A stretch of DNA of 64,000 bases from Diaporthe sp. PMI_573 (Eukaryota > Ascomycota > Sordariomycetes > Diaporthales > Diaporthaceae). The stretch spans positions 2,294,001 through 2,358,000 of the forward strand of contig JAJTUP010000001.1 of NCBI GenBank assembly GCA_021399435.1, given 5' to 3'. The stretch's first letter is position 1; each line of letters opens with the position of its first letter. The translations under genes and the position numbers were made by a program. Below the pieces are notes generated by a model, which saw only the letters and a program-made list of their open reading frames with translations, did no database searches and had not been told where the DNA came from. Below, in pieces: positions 11,933 through 24,575 of the stretch.

Positions 11933-13510
11933 GCATCGCCGGCGAATCATGTTCAGGGCTCGTTACCGAGCATTTGGTATTAGAGACAGGAAATACAGGA
12001 CATCCCAAGGCCGGAATCACGGTAGCATTAGCACGGAGTATTGTAGGACGGAATTGAGTACCATTGAACAAGGATGCGTCTCTTCTGTGCCTGGGAGACA
12101 CCGCTGTCTGTCTTTGTTTGTCCTACACGACATGTGACATGTGAAAAGGGTGAAGAAGGTGAAGAAAGGTGGCAAGGGGAAATCGCAAAATTGCAGCGTC
12201 GGGCGCCCCAGCGCGCCTGTCTGTCGCATTGGAGCATGATTCAGCGCGGACGGCAGAGGGAAGTATGTTTCAGAATAGACGTAATCAATCGACTGCTCTT
12301 GCGTCCTGATGACTAGGCGGAGGGCCATAAGTGATGATATTCAAGGGGTAGCGGGCATTGCCATCTGCGCAGACTATACCCCTATCTTTACCACGTCTTC
12401 CTACATGCTGCGTTGTCTGCGACGTGGTCCGTCAATATTGGATATAACCCCAATGTGTAAATTTCGACATGATGATGCCGAGAGGCATATCTTTACCTCT
12501 GTGTTAACAACCAGCACCACGGCTCATTATGTGTACGGGTTTCCCTATCAAAGACGAATCACGCAAACTAGCACAGCATGCTCGTAGAAAAGAAATGGAG
12601 TTGTTGCTGAGTAGGTCTCGACTACGCACCTTGCCACCACGACAAGTCCAACAGTAACACCCGCATCGGACGAGAACGGCTTGGACAAGAAGGAGGTTCG
12701 GATTCGTATCTTGAACCTGTAATTTACGAGTGCGATCTTGGGCGCGTGTCTCTTTCGCGATGGCCACGGTGAGGGACAGCTGGTCTGAGTGACCAGAAAA
12801 TGACAGAGCCTTGGGCTGACTTATCATAGACCACGGTGCTGAGATGTCTTTCCTAAGAGATGCCCCCATGGGAGACCATTGGGTTATATTATTATCTTGG
12901 CTTTCCGCTCCGCCTGCTCACTTGATTTTACCCCGTGTCCGCTCATGTGACAAGACTGCGCCGTCAACAAGTCATGTACAGTACAGTATGCGATTTCCAT
13001 CGATGCCATCAATATCCTATGCCAAACCCACCACCGGGTCCTCTCTTAACAATTCCAAACGCTAATGGGGGGGAAAGAGTAACGGCCGTAGACAAGCGCA
13101 CATGTCTCATGATGCTGGACACCACCATGCAATGCACTGACTTTCTATGTCAAGCGTGCAAAAGGACACTCCCGACAGCCCCCAAGGCCCATTGAATGAA
13201 AAAGAATAGATACCCGGGACGCCATGATATAATCCGTGAATTCTACCTATGCATCGCATCATCATATCAGGTTATGACGGTTGTTTCCCCTTGCGCCCGC
13301 TCTCGTAGCTCAGGTCTAGGCTCCAGAGCGAGTCCCATATCACGCTCCTCCTTTTCTTATCAGGGGGGCTGCCGGCAGGCTCCGAGGCGCCGCTCGGCTG
13401 CTGCTGTATCAGTGGTCTTTGTTGGCGTGCTTGCGCCAGGGTTGGAAGCCGGAGTCGGCGGCCCTGCTAGGAGAGAAGAGAGGGTTTTCATCAGCCAAAA
13501 TGAGGCCTCA
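11933..13510. other. Convergent gap PTA1/ATG11, 1.58 kb
   Basis: No convincing gene. Frames up to about 120 codons exist on both strands but show no domain, and their amino-acid composition looks random. Part of this must be the 3' UTRs of PTA1 and ATG11. Confidence 0.55.
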
Positions 13511-16500
13511 CTAGGGCCCGAGCAGGTCATCAATCTCATTGTTGCGCACCTCGGTGCCCGCGGCTGCGCTGTCTGGTAGCGGCCGCTGCCCCTGTTGTTC
13601 CGCTTCCGCAGCGGTAGTACCTTCAGCCTGAGCCTGAGCCTGAGCCTGAGCTTCACCCCCACCGTTGGTCTGCTCTGTGGTGTTTGGCGCTTGCTGGCCG
13701 CTTCCCTCAGGGGGAGGGTCAGGCGAGTCTGCCGGTGCGGCCCGGATGGAATTGGCTCCGCTGGCGAGCCCACTGCCCTTCCCACCGCCTCCAATGCCGA
13801 AGGGCAGGGCCTTCTTAGAACTTGTGCTGGAGCGACGACTCTCGAGGCTCTTAGAAAGGGTCTTGCTCACCCCGTCGATCCCGGTTGGGCCGCGGCCGCC
13901 CAGTCCAAGGCCTTTGCCAGGTGCTGACCGGACCTGCGCTCGCTCCGCCACGGCATCGACCTTATTAGCGGCGACCGTGCTCTTCCCAAGCCCCGGGGTC
14001 GAGGGTGCGCCAGGCTTGTCCTCGTGGGCATCTATGAGGTACCAGCGCAGACCATCGGAAAGGTCGAAGGGGTTATCATTCTCGTCGTCTACCGAGTCTG
14101 TCTCTGCGGCGCCGTTGCCCGAGGCCTGGTTACTCAGGCTCTTGGATAGATCGACGACTCGTTCTTGGATGCGACTGATGCGGGCGAGTAACCACTCTCT
14201 GTTGCGCAGGCGATGTGCTTCTTGCTCGCGGAGGAAATAATGTGGGAACCCAATGTTGAAAGCTGCCCAAGCCCCCGTCATCTGATTTCTAGTCGGCAGG
14301 AACAGGGCCAGGTCGCCATCCTTGAAGTTTTTGAAGGCAATCTTGTCATGAGCGTCCTTTTGCAGAGTATGGGCTTTGTCGCGATACGATCGGGCATCGC
14401 GTTGAAGCTTCCGGGCCATGTGTTCAATGTCCTTGACCCGTTTGTAGACGGTCTCGACGAGCGCGTCCATGTCAAAGCTCCCAAGCTCCGACATGAAGGC
14501 CTGGTACTTCTCCGCCTCGGTGGCTGGGTCTGAGTTGTTCATCCAGTACAGCAACTCGAGATCACTGCTATCTGGTGTCTGGGCCAGAGTCCCCGACCGG
14601 CGGAGGGAGGCGCCAGGGTCGACAGAATCGTTGAGGTTCTGTACAGACCGCTCGGCGCGGGGGATTTTCTGGATAACCACGTTGCCGTCCTGCCGCTTGA
14701 CCGAGAAACCAAGCCTTTCCAGTAGACGCTTGAGACGATCGTTCTGGGTGTAGAGCTTCTGGGTGAGATCTTTGGCGTGCTCTGTCCGCGCCACGAATCG
14801 GTCGGTGAGCACACCAAGCTTAAGCTGAGACTCTTCGAACTTGCTTTTGAACAGATGAAGTTCCTCCTCAAGGCTTCCGACTTGGGATTGTTTTGAAGCA
14901 AGATCTTCCGTCATCGTCGTAATCTTTCTCTCGTCCTCTTCAAGCCTCTTTCGTAGGCTCTCTGAGCCGGTTTCTCCGTCTGCGATCTTGATTCTGAGTT
15001 CATTGAGCTGATTGCGTGTCTCGTCGAGCTCGCCTTCGAGTGCTGCAACGCGGGCCTTTTCTTCACCAAGCTCCTCTCGGAGCTGCATTGTTGAGCCCTC
15101 CTCCTTAGCCAAAGACTCTTTGGCTGTCAATATCTCTGCACGGAGATCTTTGATGGTGAACTCAGCCGAGTGTAGGTCCGAGTGTACGAGAGAGATGTTG
15201 GCCTCGACATCTTGAGCCTTCATAAGGACATCGGCGCACTTGTTGGCCAGACTTTCGATTAGTTCCTCTTGGTCTTCTGGGATGGTTGCCGCCGGGTCGA
15301 GTTGGCGGTGCAAGTCCTGCAATGCTCGCAGTTGAGACTCTGCAGCCTGTCTGGCAGCCTCGAGTTGGTGGCTTTGGTCCTTGTTCTCGTCTTGCACGGA
15401 TTTGGTTCGTTTCTCCAGTTCTTCAACTTGTTCCCTCTGGAGTTTTGACTCTTTTCTGAGAAACTCGACCTGGCCCTCATACTTGAGCTTTTCGTCGCGT
15501 CTCTCCTTGGCCAGCCGCGCCTTTTCATCTTCCAAGGCTTGGACTCTGCCGTCGTAATCTGCCTTCTCATGCTCTCGGGATTCGCCGAAGTGCTCCATCT
15601 CATCTTCGGTGTCCTCTATTCGGGCTTTGAGATGCTTGATCTCGTCTTCGAGGGACTTGCGCTCTTCTACGAATTCTCTCTTCAGGGCCTCCATGTTCTC
15701 CAGAAGATCCTTCTTGGTAGAATTAGCTTCTTCAATTTGGCCCTTGACTGTCTCGTGCTGGCTTGTGCGAGCACTCAAGTCCTTCTCGAAAGCAGCCGAC
15801 TTTGCCTTCTCAGCGCTCAGCTCGCTCTCAAGCTGCTGGATACGCTGCATAAGGCCCTCTGGAAAATCCGATGATGAGCGCCTACGGTCCTCAGCTACTC
15901 TCTGCACGGATGTGGTCGAGCTATTCCGCTCCGGAAGTTGCTGACTTGGGGATTGAAACATGTTCCCGAATGTTGGTCTAGAAGCCTGGCTCTGCCTATG
16001 GAGCAGGTCCTCCAAGCGTCGCACACGGCTTTCCGCAGTCTTGAGTTTGTTGTCGACGCGTTGCTTCTCTTCCTGCAGCGATCGGACAACGTCCTCGTCG
16101 CCCCGAATCAACAAGCCACTCCTGCCCAAGGACGCTTCGTGGATGCTCCCATTCTTGAAGGCTTTCAATCTTTTTGATTGTTGCTTCGTCGGATTGTTCA
16201 AGTCCACAATCAGTTTGCCAATGTCGTTGAGTAGTTCCTGCTCGGCCTTCTGATTTTGGAGATTTTCGTAGAAGTCCAAGAACTCCTGCTTGGTCATGGT
16301 CGGCCACTCTTCCTCCTGCCCCAATAGGTTGACCTCCAGGCCAGCAACGTTGCCTTCACCGGAGGTCGTCTGCGGACCATAGAGATTCTCGACAGTTTTC
16401 AGCCACTTTCTCCTCCGTTTGATTTCCTCATCCTGGAACAGAGCCATCTCGTTTGCCAGAGTAGACGCATCCACCTTGACCTTCTCGTTCCACTCGCCTC

Positions 16501-17897
16501 GCTTCAACGCTTCCGCGGTGAAGGACGCGTACATGAAGGGGACTTGCTGGATCAGTCTCAGGTAGTCAAACGTAGCTAGCTCTTCCTCCGAGCCAAGCAC
16601 GTTGATCTGGGACTTGACGGTGGTTGTGAGAGACGTTATGTCCGTTATACTACGCATGAAGTCTACGGACTCCAAGGCAAGAGTATTCCGCGCCTGTGTT
16701 GCATACCGGAGCATCTCATCCATCTCGTGGGCTCTAGCGCGAATACTGGGTAATAGCCGCTCTGTGTGAGTTGCGGCGAGTTTTGAAGCCTGCAGAAGAT
16801 CTCGAGAGGTATTTGTGAGCTCCATAGTCGTCTCATAGTCGGCATCCACCTTCTTGGCTACGGCCTCAATGTCCTCAAGTAGCTGTGCGGCCTCGCCATC
16901 ATGGGACATGGCAGAGCGTTCTATGAGTCGCTCGAAATCTTGAGTGACGTCTCCGCAGTTCTTGATCATGCGCGCAGCCGTCTTTTCCAGGTCGCCCAGG
17001 CGCTGGTTGAACTTCCGCAGGGCCTGTGGCGCCCGTTGTCCCGTCATCCTCGTAGTATCCAAGTCCAGAAGGTCCTCCAAGGTTGGCTGCCGGACTGCGC
17101 CATTTTTTGAGCTGAAGTTCCGGCCTGTCATGAAGGAAGCCATCCCCGGACTGATGGGTATACTGCGGGCAAGGCTCAGATATGACTGCCAGTTCTTGAC
17201 AAGTGCGTTGTACTCCGACTTGGCAGGGTCCGCCCACTTCCTGAGCTCCTGGTACTTGGGTTCTACCGTCTTAACAACGGACTCGAGGTTTGCGATGGCA
17301 GCATCAAGGCAGCGCATCATGACATCCATCTCGCCATATCGGTCTCTCGTGGCTTGAGCCATCGAGGCACAGTCATCCACCGCCCTCCCGACCCATGCCC
17401 GGCGCGACCTGAACAGCTCTTGCCATGACTGCTGTGACTTGGTGTCGTTGATCCGGTTTGGAGGCTCCGGCAGACTGTACGGCTTTGGGAGCCCGATTTC
17501 GACGTTGACAGAGGACGGGCTGCCAGGGGACGCAGGTTGGGATATTCGGATGTCGTAAATGTATATTTCATTCTACTCCCGATAGTACTTGTCAGCCAGT
17601 GACCACGACCCAGATTCCGGAGCTGTTGCACCACCTTGCGGCGCGGGGAAACCCACCTCGGACGACAGGTCCTGTTGTTTCAGCGGTTTCCCTTGAGTCG
17701 TGAGTGCAATAAGATACTGCACAGGAATGGGGCTTTTCTTGGACACAGCAGTTTTGAAGTCATCGATCCTGCGTAAATGCCCTGGTCAGCTCGGCGAGAC
17801 AAAGCAGTGCGACAGCGAGGGGTTGAACGAACGTTGTGAGATTGGCAGTATCGAGTTGCAGCTGCTGGCCCGAGCTTGAGAAGTAGAGGGTCGCCAT
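13511..17897 (-). CDS. ATG11: Autophagy scaffold protein Atg11
   Basis: Three exons on the minus strand, 17833-17897, 17657-17768 and 13511-17572, encode 1,412 residues. The N-terminus (MATLYFSSSGQQLQLDTANL...IDDFKTAVSKKSPIPVQYLI) is the ubiquitin-like opening typical of fungal Atg11. An ATG17-like helical region follows (around residues 110-450, including the motif TMTKQEFLDFYENLQNQKAE), then long coiled coils with many Glu/Lys/Leu heptads (about 550-1050). The conserved C-terminal Atg11 domain includes FKDGDLALFLPTRNQ and GFPHYFLREQE, followed by a disordered tail with an AQAQAQ repeat. Atg11 links cargo receptors to the Atg1 kinase in selective autophagy. The first donor is GTTCGT, an unusual but GT-type site. 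It is divergent from the CENP-H gene. Confidence 0.93.
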
Positions 17898-18603
17898 CGT
17901 CCATGGTAAAGACTGAGCACATCGCCAAAGAGAAAGGTATGGGAAATAGTCGCCCGTATCAGGGGAAGGAAAAGCTATCCTCGGTTCATTAGGTGGGAGG
18001 TAGAAGGTCGTATTAGGTCAACAGACGGACTGCCGTAGAGGAAGCTGCCGCGCGTGACCTGGGGCGGCTAGTTGTGACTTAGCAATCAACCCGCCCTTGT
18101 GCACGCGGCAGGCGGACTGCAACCCAGGAATTCATGGAGAGTCAGATGTGCTCGCCCGCCATGGCAGGATGACCTCACCCAGGACCACTCAGATTCAGTG
18201 TGCTTGACCTTATCGTCATGTCATTTTGGGTTGTCACGAGTCAGTTTAGAAGGCAAGCTATGCCTTCGTCTCAACCAAAAGGGATAAGGCCTTACGATGG
18301 AAGATAGCAAATTAATCCTTGAGCATTTGTATACGACCTCCATCTTCAAAGTCGCATGTTAGTGAATAACATCCTAGCTCCAATTCTTCCAACCCACAAC
18401 CATCTCTCTCCATGTCGGCGCCACCAGATTTTACGGGAAAGTCCACGCTGGGAGTGGCTTTGAGTTCAACTTGTGCTTTTGGTTATATCTGAACACATCA
18501 AAAAAGTCTCTCACACAGTCACTGCAGCCATATTGACGCGTCTTGTGTTGCACACGCATCGCATCGTGCTCGCTCTCGTAGGACCATTTACGTCACGCCC
18601 ACC
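17898..18603. promoter_or_regulatory. Divergent promoter region ATG11/CENP-H
   Basis: This is 706 bp between outward-facing genes, with no coding frame of interest. Confidence 0.55.
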
Positions 18604-19389
18604 ATGGCGGACCTCCAGATGCAGGACGGAGCCCATGACATCGACATCAGCAAAGGCCCCTCATTCTCTGACGAAGAAAAGGAGATCCTGGGACTCTACG
18701 ACCAAGTCCAGAAACTGGAGCTGGAGCTTGCTCTGGCCAAGGCCAGGACACGCCTCGCTGGTGAGTTCTCAGACAGACAGGCCCCGTTGCCGCAGCGAGC
18801 CATCGCTGACGGACGAACAGAGGAGGCCGAGAAGGCAGGGGCCGACGACGATCACGAAGAGGACGACCCAGACGAGGTCGAGGAGGCCAGGAACCAGCTC
18901 CTCGAGGCAATGTCGCTGTACACCCTCCGCAACGGCGTGGTGAACAACGTCCTCATAACCAACCCGCTCCTCAAGGGCATCCACGGCAGCACGGCGGCGT
19001 CCCCCATCGAGCAGGACATCCTCCCCTGGGTCCAGGCCCGCGACGGCGCCTCGCGCGACGTCGCCGCGCAGTCCGCCGCCGCGAAGCAGGTCCTCGCCCA
19101 GCTGACCGACGCCGAGAGCGAGGCGCTGCGCGCGGCGCGGCGCAACCGCGACCTGGCGGCCGAGGTCCTCCGCCTCGCGAGGGAGGCCGACCGCGGCAGG
19201 GCGGGCGCCGTGGGGACGGGCGACGACCCGGCCGCGGAGGCGCAGATCGCGGAGCTGGAGAGGAGGCTCGCTGCCAGCCGGCGGAAGTGGAGGGTCATGA
19301 AGGGCACGGCCAGCGGCATCGTGGCTGGGAGCGGGGTTGACTGGGCGTCTGACCCGGTACTGAGGGATGTGGTGCTGGACCCGGAGTAG
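18604..19389 (+). CDS. Kinetochore protein CENP-H (Fta3/Mcm16-like)
   Basis: Two exons, 18604-18760 and 18821-19389, encode 241 residues. The intron is 60 nt, with GTGAGT donor and GCTGAC branch site; because its length is a multiple of three the unspliced frame also stays open. The spliced protein begins MADLQMQDGAHDIDIS. It has a helical segment (EKEILGLYDQVQKLELELAL), a coiled-coil middle (EARNQLLEAMSLYTLRN), and the CENP-H-type C-terminal block RKWRVMKGTASGIVAGSGVDW. CENP-H belongs to the constitutive centromere-associated network and joins centromeric chromatin to the outer kinetochore. The second exon is very GC-rich with many Ala/Arg codons. Assignment rests on the C-terminal block recalled from the fungal CENP-H family. 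Confidence 0.82.
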   Translation: MADLQMQDGAHDIDISKGPSFSDEEKEILGLYDQVQKLELELALAKARTRLAGEFSDRQAPLPQRAIADGRTEEAEKAGADDDHEEDDPDEVEEARNQLLEAMSLYTLRNGVVNNVLITNPLLKGIHGSTAASPIEQDILPWVQARDGASRDVAAQSAAAKQVLAQLTDAESEALRAARRNRDLAAEVLRLAREADRGRAGAVGTGDDPAAEAQIAELERRLAASRRKWRVMKGTASGIVAGSGVDWASDPVLRDVVLDPE

Positions 19390-20060
19390 GAGCGGGCCCG
19401 GCGTTCTTTATACGCTCTGATAACTGCCATGCTGGGTTTTGCTCTGGGCAGGCATGGCTGGCCCGAGTTCGACAGTCACTTGGTGAGATACACGATATGG
19501 CCTTTTACCGTCTTGGTCAAGCAGCAGTCAATGAGCGGTAGCAATCTCTCCTGTGGCTGCAACAACCGCCCCAAACTTTCAAGAAGACTTTTCTCTTACG
19601 TGGAAGGCTACTCGTGGCTTGGAGAAGGTTGGTCCGCACGGGAAGGGTAGGCCGAGTAAGTCTCTTCCGGAATGACCAGTGAACATCTCCTAACATGTTG
19701 ACTCGTGCTGTCAGGTGAAGCCCTATCGAATAACATTTACGAGACATCGGCTCAACTAGGTCTTCAGGGCAACCGGTGTTGAAAGCTATGAGAAGAAAAA
19801 CAATAACGACAACATCAATGAAAACACCGTGGTCACGTAATTACAGCTAGTCATGAGAATTGTGACAGAAGAGGCTTAATTTCCTGTAGTATGCGGAAGA
19901 AGGGTGGACTGAGATGGGCAGACAACATTCCGACCATGTGGCCAGTATGACTTCTGAGCAACATTGCATAGGCGATGGCAAGTCCTAGTGATCGGTCGCT
20001 GCGTGAGAGCCCGGTCGGGGGGGCGGGAGCAAGTCTGTTGCTGTCGCGACTCTGTGAACA

Positions 20061-20099
20061 GACCAGCAGGAACCCGCCTCCACGCGGGTTTGACCAGCA
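20061..20099. repeat. Small hairpin flanked by direct repeats
   Basis: Arms AACCCGC (20071-20077) and GCGGGTT (20084-20090) are perfect complements with a 6-nt loop. The copies GACCAGCA at 20061-20068 and 20092-20099 flank the hairpin directly. Seen in the sequence; function unknown. Confidence 0.5.
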
Positions 20100-21720
20100 A
20101 CTGACCCAACCCAGGCGGAGTCGTCAACGCCTTTTTACCCCGGATTCCGAGCTGTCGGGTCCAAAAGAAAGACCGTTAGATTGGCGAGCTGATCAGGTAG
20201 TCTATCTACGGTGCCTGCAAGAGGTACCCCTGGCATGTTTACAGTTGACGTGATCGCGTCTTACAACAGCCAGTCTCGCTTGCGGTGTGCCAAGACCAGC
20301 TGCCGTTGGAACTTGGGAGGCGAGCTTTGCTTTTGGGAGCCCAGGAAACGGTCACAGCTCTCGCTACTTCAGGCCTCGGCTCGGGAACAGAAGCTCCCAT
20401 GCTTAGTCAGTTCACGGGTCGCGAGCGGCACAGTGCAGTGCGAGTGGTGCGTGCTGTGCGGTGCCAGATGAGCACAGATTGGTCTCATCATTCAGTCATT
20501 CCATTCCGTCACGGATCGGCTGTGCTGTGGAACTGAGGTGGGCGGAGGCGAGAAACAGTGCAGCCCGCTCCATTTCTGTGCACACACATGCGCACATCTA
20601 CAGTACATGCATCCTGTACCCGAGTTGCCAAGGAGATGGCATGATCTGGAAGACGCGTCCTGCTGTGATGACTACTTCTGGCAACTGCTGCGTATAGTTG
20701 CAGTTGATCCGGATTGACTAGGACACGCTCATGTGGTGGAGCCTGGCTCGATTCGTCAGAGACAAATAGACACATCAAATGATTGAGTTGTGTGCGTGTT
20801 GTGGTGGAAATGCGCGTCGTCTTCGGCTATAACAATGGCTTTTCCCCCACCTCGTCTTGTGTGGTATCACTTGGTTGAAGATGCAAGGACGACTGTAAAA
20901 GGAAAGACAAAGTGGAAGCTTGCATCGATGCAGGAGCCCCCAGGGGTCGCACGGCAAAGCTGAGAATTACACCATAATAAACGCTGCTGTTTCGCGGCGT
21001 TGGTGATGATGCCGCTTGCGGGTGTGGAATTGTTGTAGTACGGAGGAAGAAGGCGGGTGCTGGGTGGAGAGCTGGTTTTGAGGCAGCGCTAAGGGGGCAC
21101 TGGGGGCTGGCTGATCTGATCCCGCGGCCTGGCCTCCTGCTCACCCACTCGCTCCCAGGTGCGTGCTCCTGCGCTGTCTCCAATTTCTGGTTGCAGGCGA
21201 AAATGGACGGGGTTGGGCAAGAGTACGTTAGGTGGGTGTACCTTGGAAGAGTCAGGTAGTGTGACCTCTGCAGCGCATGGGCGCGGCCTATGTACCGGTA
21301 CGTGGGGAAAAGCGCATGAAAATACATGCCGGTGTCGCATGAAGAGGCGAGGACCCTGCCCCAGGTGCCTGGGTGCGCAAGAAAGGAGCTTGGGCTCGCC
21401 CGCCCGCCCAACCAACCACACACACCCCTCCCTCCACACGCCCGGTCGGCCCAGCTCCCCAAACCTTGGGTGGCCCGAAAGCAGCGAGCGAGCTGTGTGG
21501 GCTTGCTCCTGCCGCCGCGACGTCAAGGTACCACGATATGGCCCCCGCGGTGGACAGCTTTTGCTTCCCACCCATCAAAGCAACAGCTGGATGAAACGCA
21601 GCTTGTCTCCCTGAGACCGTCCGGAACTGCCTAATGAAGCGTGGCAGAACATCATCAATCCCAGCCGCAAAGGGCAGGACTTGCAGGACTTGCAGTTAAT
21701 TGCAACAACAGTTGCCGCAC

Positions 21721-21753
21721 GGCTCGCTGGCTCGCTGGCTGGCTGGCTGGCTG
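21721..21753. repeat. GGCT-type tandem repeat
   Basis: GGCTCGCT units pass into GGCT units over about 33 bp. It is a simple-sequence tract within the region upstream of NHP6. Confidence 0.75.
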
Positions 21754-22933
21754 TGATGCGTGGAGCCGGCGAGCAACGGCACTACTAGCCACCCCTGCCA
21801 TTTGAATCGCGAGCCAGCCTGCTTATCCGGTAATTCTTGTTGTGCTAGAGCGGTTTGCAGCACCCCGAGACGTCACTTCGGAAGCAGCACTGCTTCTGGC
21901 CAGAAACAGCCACAGGAGACATCCAGTGGCACCAGCCGGTGGTAACATAATTCCTGGGCTCCGAGCAACTGCGCTCACGCCCTCGAGCAAATCAACAAGT
22001 CCAAAAAATAATTACTCGTGTCGATGGATGTTGGGCGCACGCAGCAGTGCAGTGCTCTGCTTGGCGTGAGAGCATGTCGTGGGTGTGTGCTTGTGAGAGC
22101 GAAGAGGGGGGGTGGGCACTTAGATAGCGTCGGGGGCGAGGGAGATAGTGAACGCTAACACGCGATAGTGAGATACCTCCTTGCCTTGGCCAGAGTCTCA
22201 GACCCAGACTTATGACGGCGAGAAGCAGCGCCGTATACAGCTCGTTGAAGCCCAGGAAGAACAGGGGGAAAACATACAATGCACACTGCTCTCTTCTCCG
22301 TAAGGACACATCTCTTTTTCCCGACCGCAGCTGGTGAAATATGGTGAAGGAGATGAGGTGGAGGCGATGGCCGCCCACGGTGAGAGACAGCAGGGACGGG
22401 AGGCTGGATGTCATCCGGCCGCGCATACCAAGCGAGGAGCATCAGGCTGTGGGAAGTACCGTGTACTATGGGTACGGACCGTACGGTGCTGCTGGTCAAT
22501 ACTCCATGGCCGTGCCTCCAACATTTTCAGCCGGGGAGCACAAGGATGCTACCCATGAGGAGCGCCAAACCCAGACATGCTTTTGTTAGGGGCTTCCTGA
22601 AGCTTCCCTGGCCCTTTTGGCCCAAGTCTTGCGATTGCGGCCATGACTGCTGCTTCTTGTTCTGGTCAATTGTTTATTGCCTGTTCTTGTTCGTGGCCCT
22701 TGCTTTGCCCCTCTTCTGTCTGGTCTGGCCTGGCAGGTCCAATGCAGAAACCACGAGCAGTGTAGTCTCCTACGTGGATTGTTCGAGTGAGGTGTTACCT
22801 CTGGAAGCTGTATGTTTGTACCCCCATGGGTATCTTGCTGGTAAGCACGGCAGGGACATATGGTATTGGGGGGGGGTGTGGATGGACGGGTACGGATATG
22901 AATTTGGAGATCAGATCAACACAGAGGTCTTGC

Positions 22934-23110
22934 TCACGCACGCACACGCACACGCACACAGGCACGCGCACATTGACAGCACACATCCAACACACAAAGG
23001 GGAAGGAAGGAAGGAGGTGGGATGGTAGCAGGTAGCAGGTAGCAGGGTGCAAGGTGCAGGCAAGCAAGGCAAGGGCAGGTTGGAAGGAAGGTGCAAGCAA
23101 GGTGGAAGGG
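22934..23110. repeat. CA-rich and TAGCAGG-type simple repeats
   Basis: ACACGC/ACGCAC units (about 22934-22975) are followed by AAGG units, TAGCAGG units (about 23026-23048) and GCAAGG variants. It is low-complexity sequence with strong strand asymmetry. Confidence 0.7.
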
Positions 23111-23224
23111 ACGGGCGGGCGCAGTGTGTGGCAGTCCAAGTGTGCAATGTGCATGCACCCTCTTCCCAGGCACTAGGCCTGTTCGACTGCCTCGACTGCT
23201 TGACGGGCAGGACGGGCTGAGATG

Positions 23225-23365
23225 GATGCGACCGACTGACTGACTGAATGAGGGAAGGAAGGGATGACTACGCGACAAACACTCCGACTGACTGCACTGA
23301 CTGGCTGGCTGGCTTGCTGGCTGAGTTGACCTGACTGTCTGGACTGACCAGACTGACCAGACCAG
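23225..23365. repeat. GACT/GGCT tandem repeat tract
   Basis: GACTGACTGA-type units, GGCTGGCT units and GACCAGACT units follow one another over about 140 bp. Open frames on the minus strand here are repeat-derived. Confidence 0.7.
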
Positions 23366-24575
23366 ACCTTGTTGAGCGCGAGGGACTGGGGATGGGGTGG
23401 GAAGACCAGGAAGGACGGCTGGGCTGGGCTGGGCTGGGCCCTGCCCACCTAACCATAACTGCGCGCTGTGCTGCACCGCACCGTACCGTACCTAGCTGGG
23501 GGGGGGGAGGGTGGCAGGCAGACTTGTAGGGTAGGTACCTCTGGCCCTGGTTACTTCGACGGTCCCCGCATAATTCGCGCCTGAGACTTGGAGGGACGGG
23601 GAGTGGGAGGGACTGCGAGGGACTGCGAGTGCGAGTGGGAAAGCTGGATCAGCAACGGGTAGTAAAAGGGTCGCCCACACACTGCCCCCATACCATTTTC
23701 CCTGCTCTCTCTCTCGTCTTTTTGCACTCACTCACCTCACAGCCAAACCACTTCTCTACGAGAGCGTCACCAAACACCCGCAATCCGCAGTGAGTACCTT
23801 GCTCGCCGCCCATCCCATCACCAAAACAAAAGTCACTACGCTCGTCAACGTGCGCACCTCTCCCACCTCAGTGCACGCATCGTTTTGGCCTCAAAATCAC
23901 TGCAGCACCCTTTTCCCGTCTTGTCTGGAGCTCACTTTGGCCCTTTGGAGTGGTGCATCGTGAGGTCCGGCTGGACAGAGCGGTCGCCCTTCCGCTTCAC
24001 CATCCGTCACCCATCATCCGCGCACACACTTGCACCACACTGCACACACCGCGAACCGCGCACCACATAACCACCGCCACCCTGCCCTGCCCTGCTCCTA
24101 CTAGGACAACGCTCGCAACCCAACGGCAAAGCAGCCCATACACGATCAATACTAACAGTCTTGCGCGATCCGCAGTCAATCAACACCACACTCCCAACTC
24201 AAAACAAAAACACTTCATAAGTACGTATCGCACACTCCAGCACCAATCCCTCACTTTCAATCGCTTTTTGGCCCGCAAGCGCCGCTTCAATTGCCTTTGC
24301 GACAACCTCACATGTTGCTTGGCAACTGGCGCCCGCCGACGCGGTCAGTCGCGTCGGCCGAGAGCTCATCCCAAGCTCCCCGGGAGCTCCGTCGAGCTCT
24401 GCGATTTGCGGCAGCGCTCCCAAAATCATTAGCACAAGCCCCCCCCCCATTCAACAACGCCCGCAGGGGTTTCTTCTCAATTGCAGCCAGCTCGCTCAAG
24501 CACACTTCTCACACTATGCCGCATTTCAATTGACGCGTCTGGTTCCGAAGCTGACAGCTCTCCCAGCTTCTCATC

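Larger units (their letters stand above)
19390..24575. other. 5.2-kb gene-free, low-complexity region before NHP6
   Basis: No frame here looks like a conserved protein. The left part has ordinary composition. From about 20.9 kb the sequence is dominated by simple repeats and strand-skewed runs: CA/CG-rich, GGCT units, GACT units, TAGCAGG units and G or C homopolymers. The last 700 bp before NHP6 are C/A-rich with many CACA runs, as in long fungal 5' leaders. It could be the long promoter and leader of NHP6, a noncoding transcript, or both. Confidence 0.5.

Noticed and set aside
22795..23476. Overlapping minus-strand frames of 78-180 codons
   Set aside because: Made of simple repeats (CA, GACT, GGCT units) that are open by composition only.
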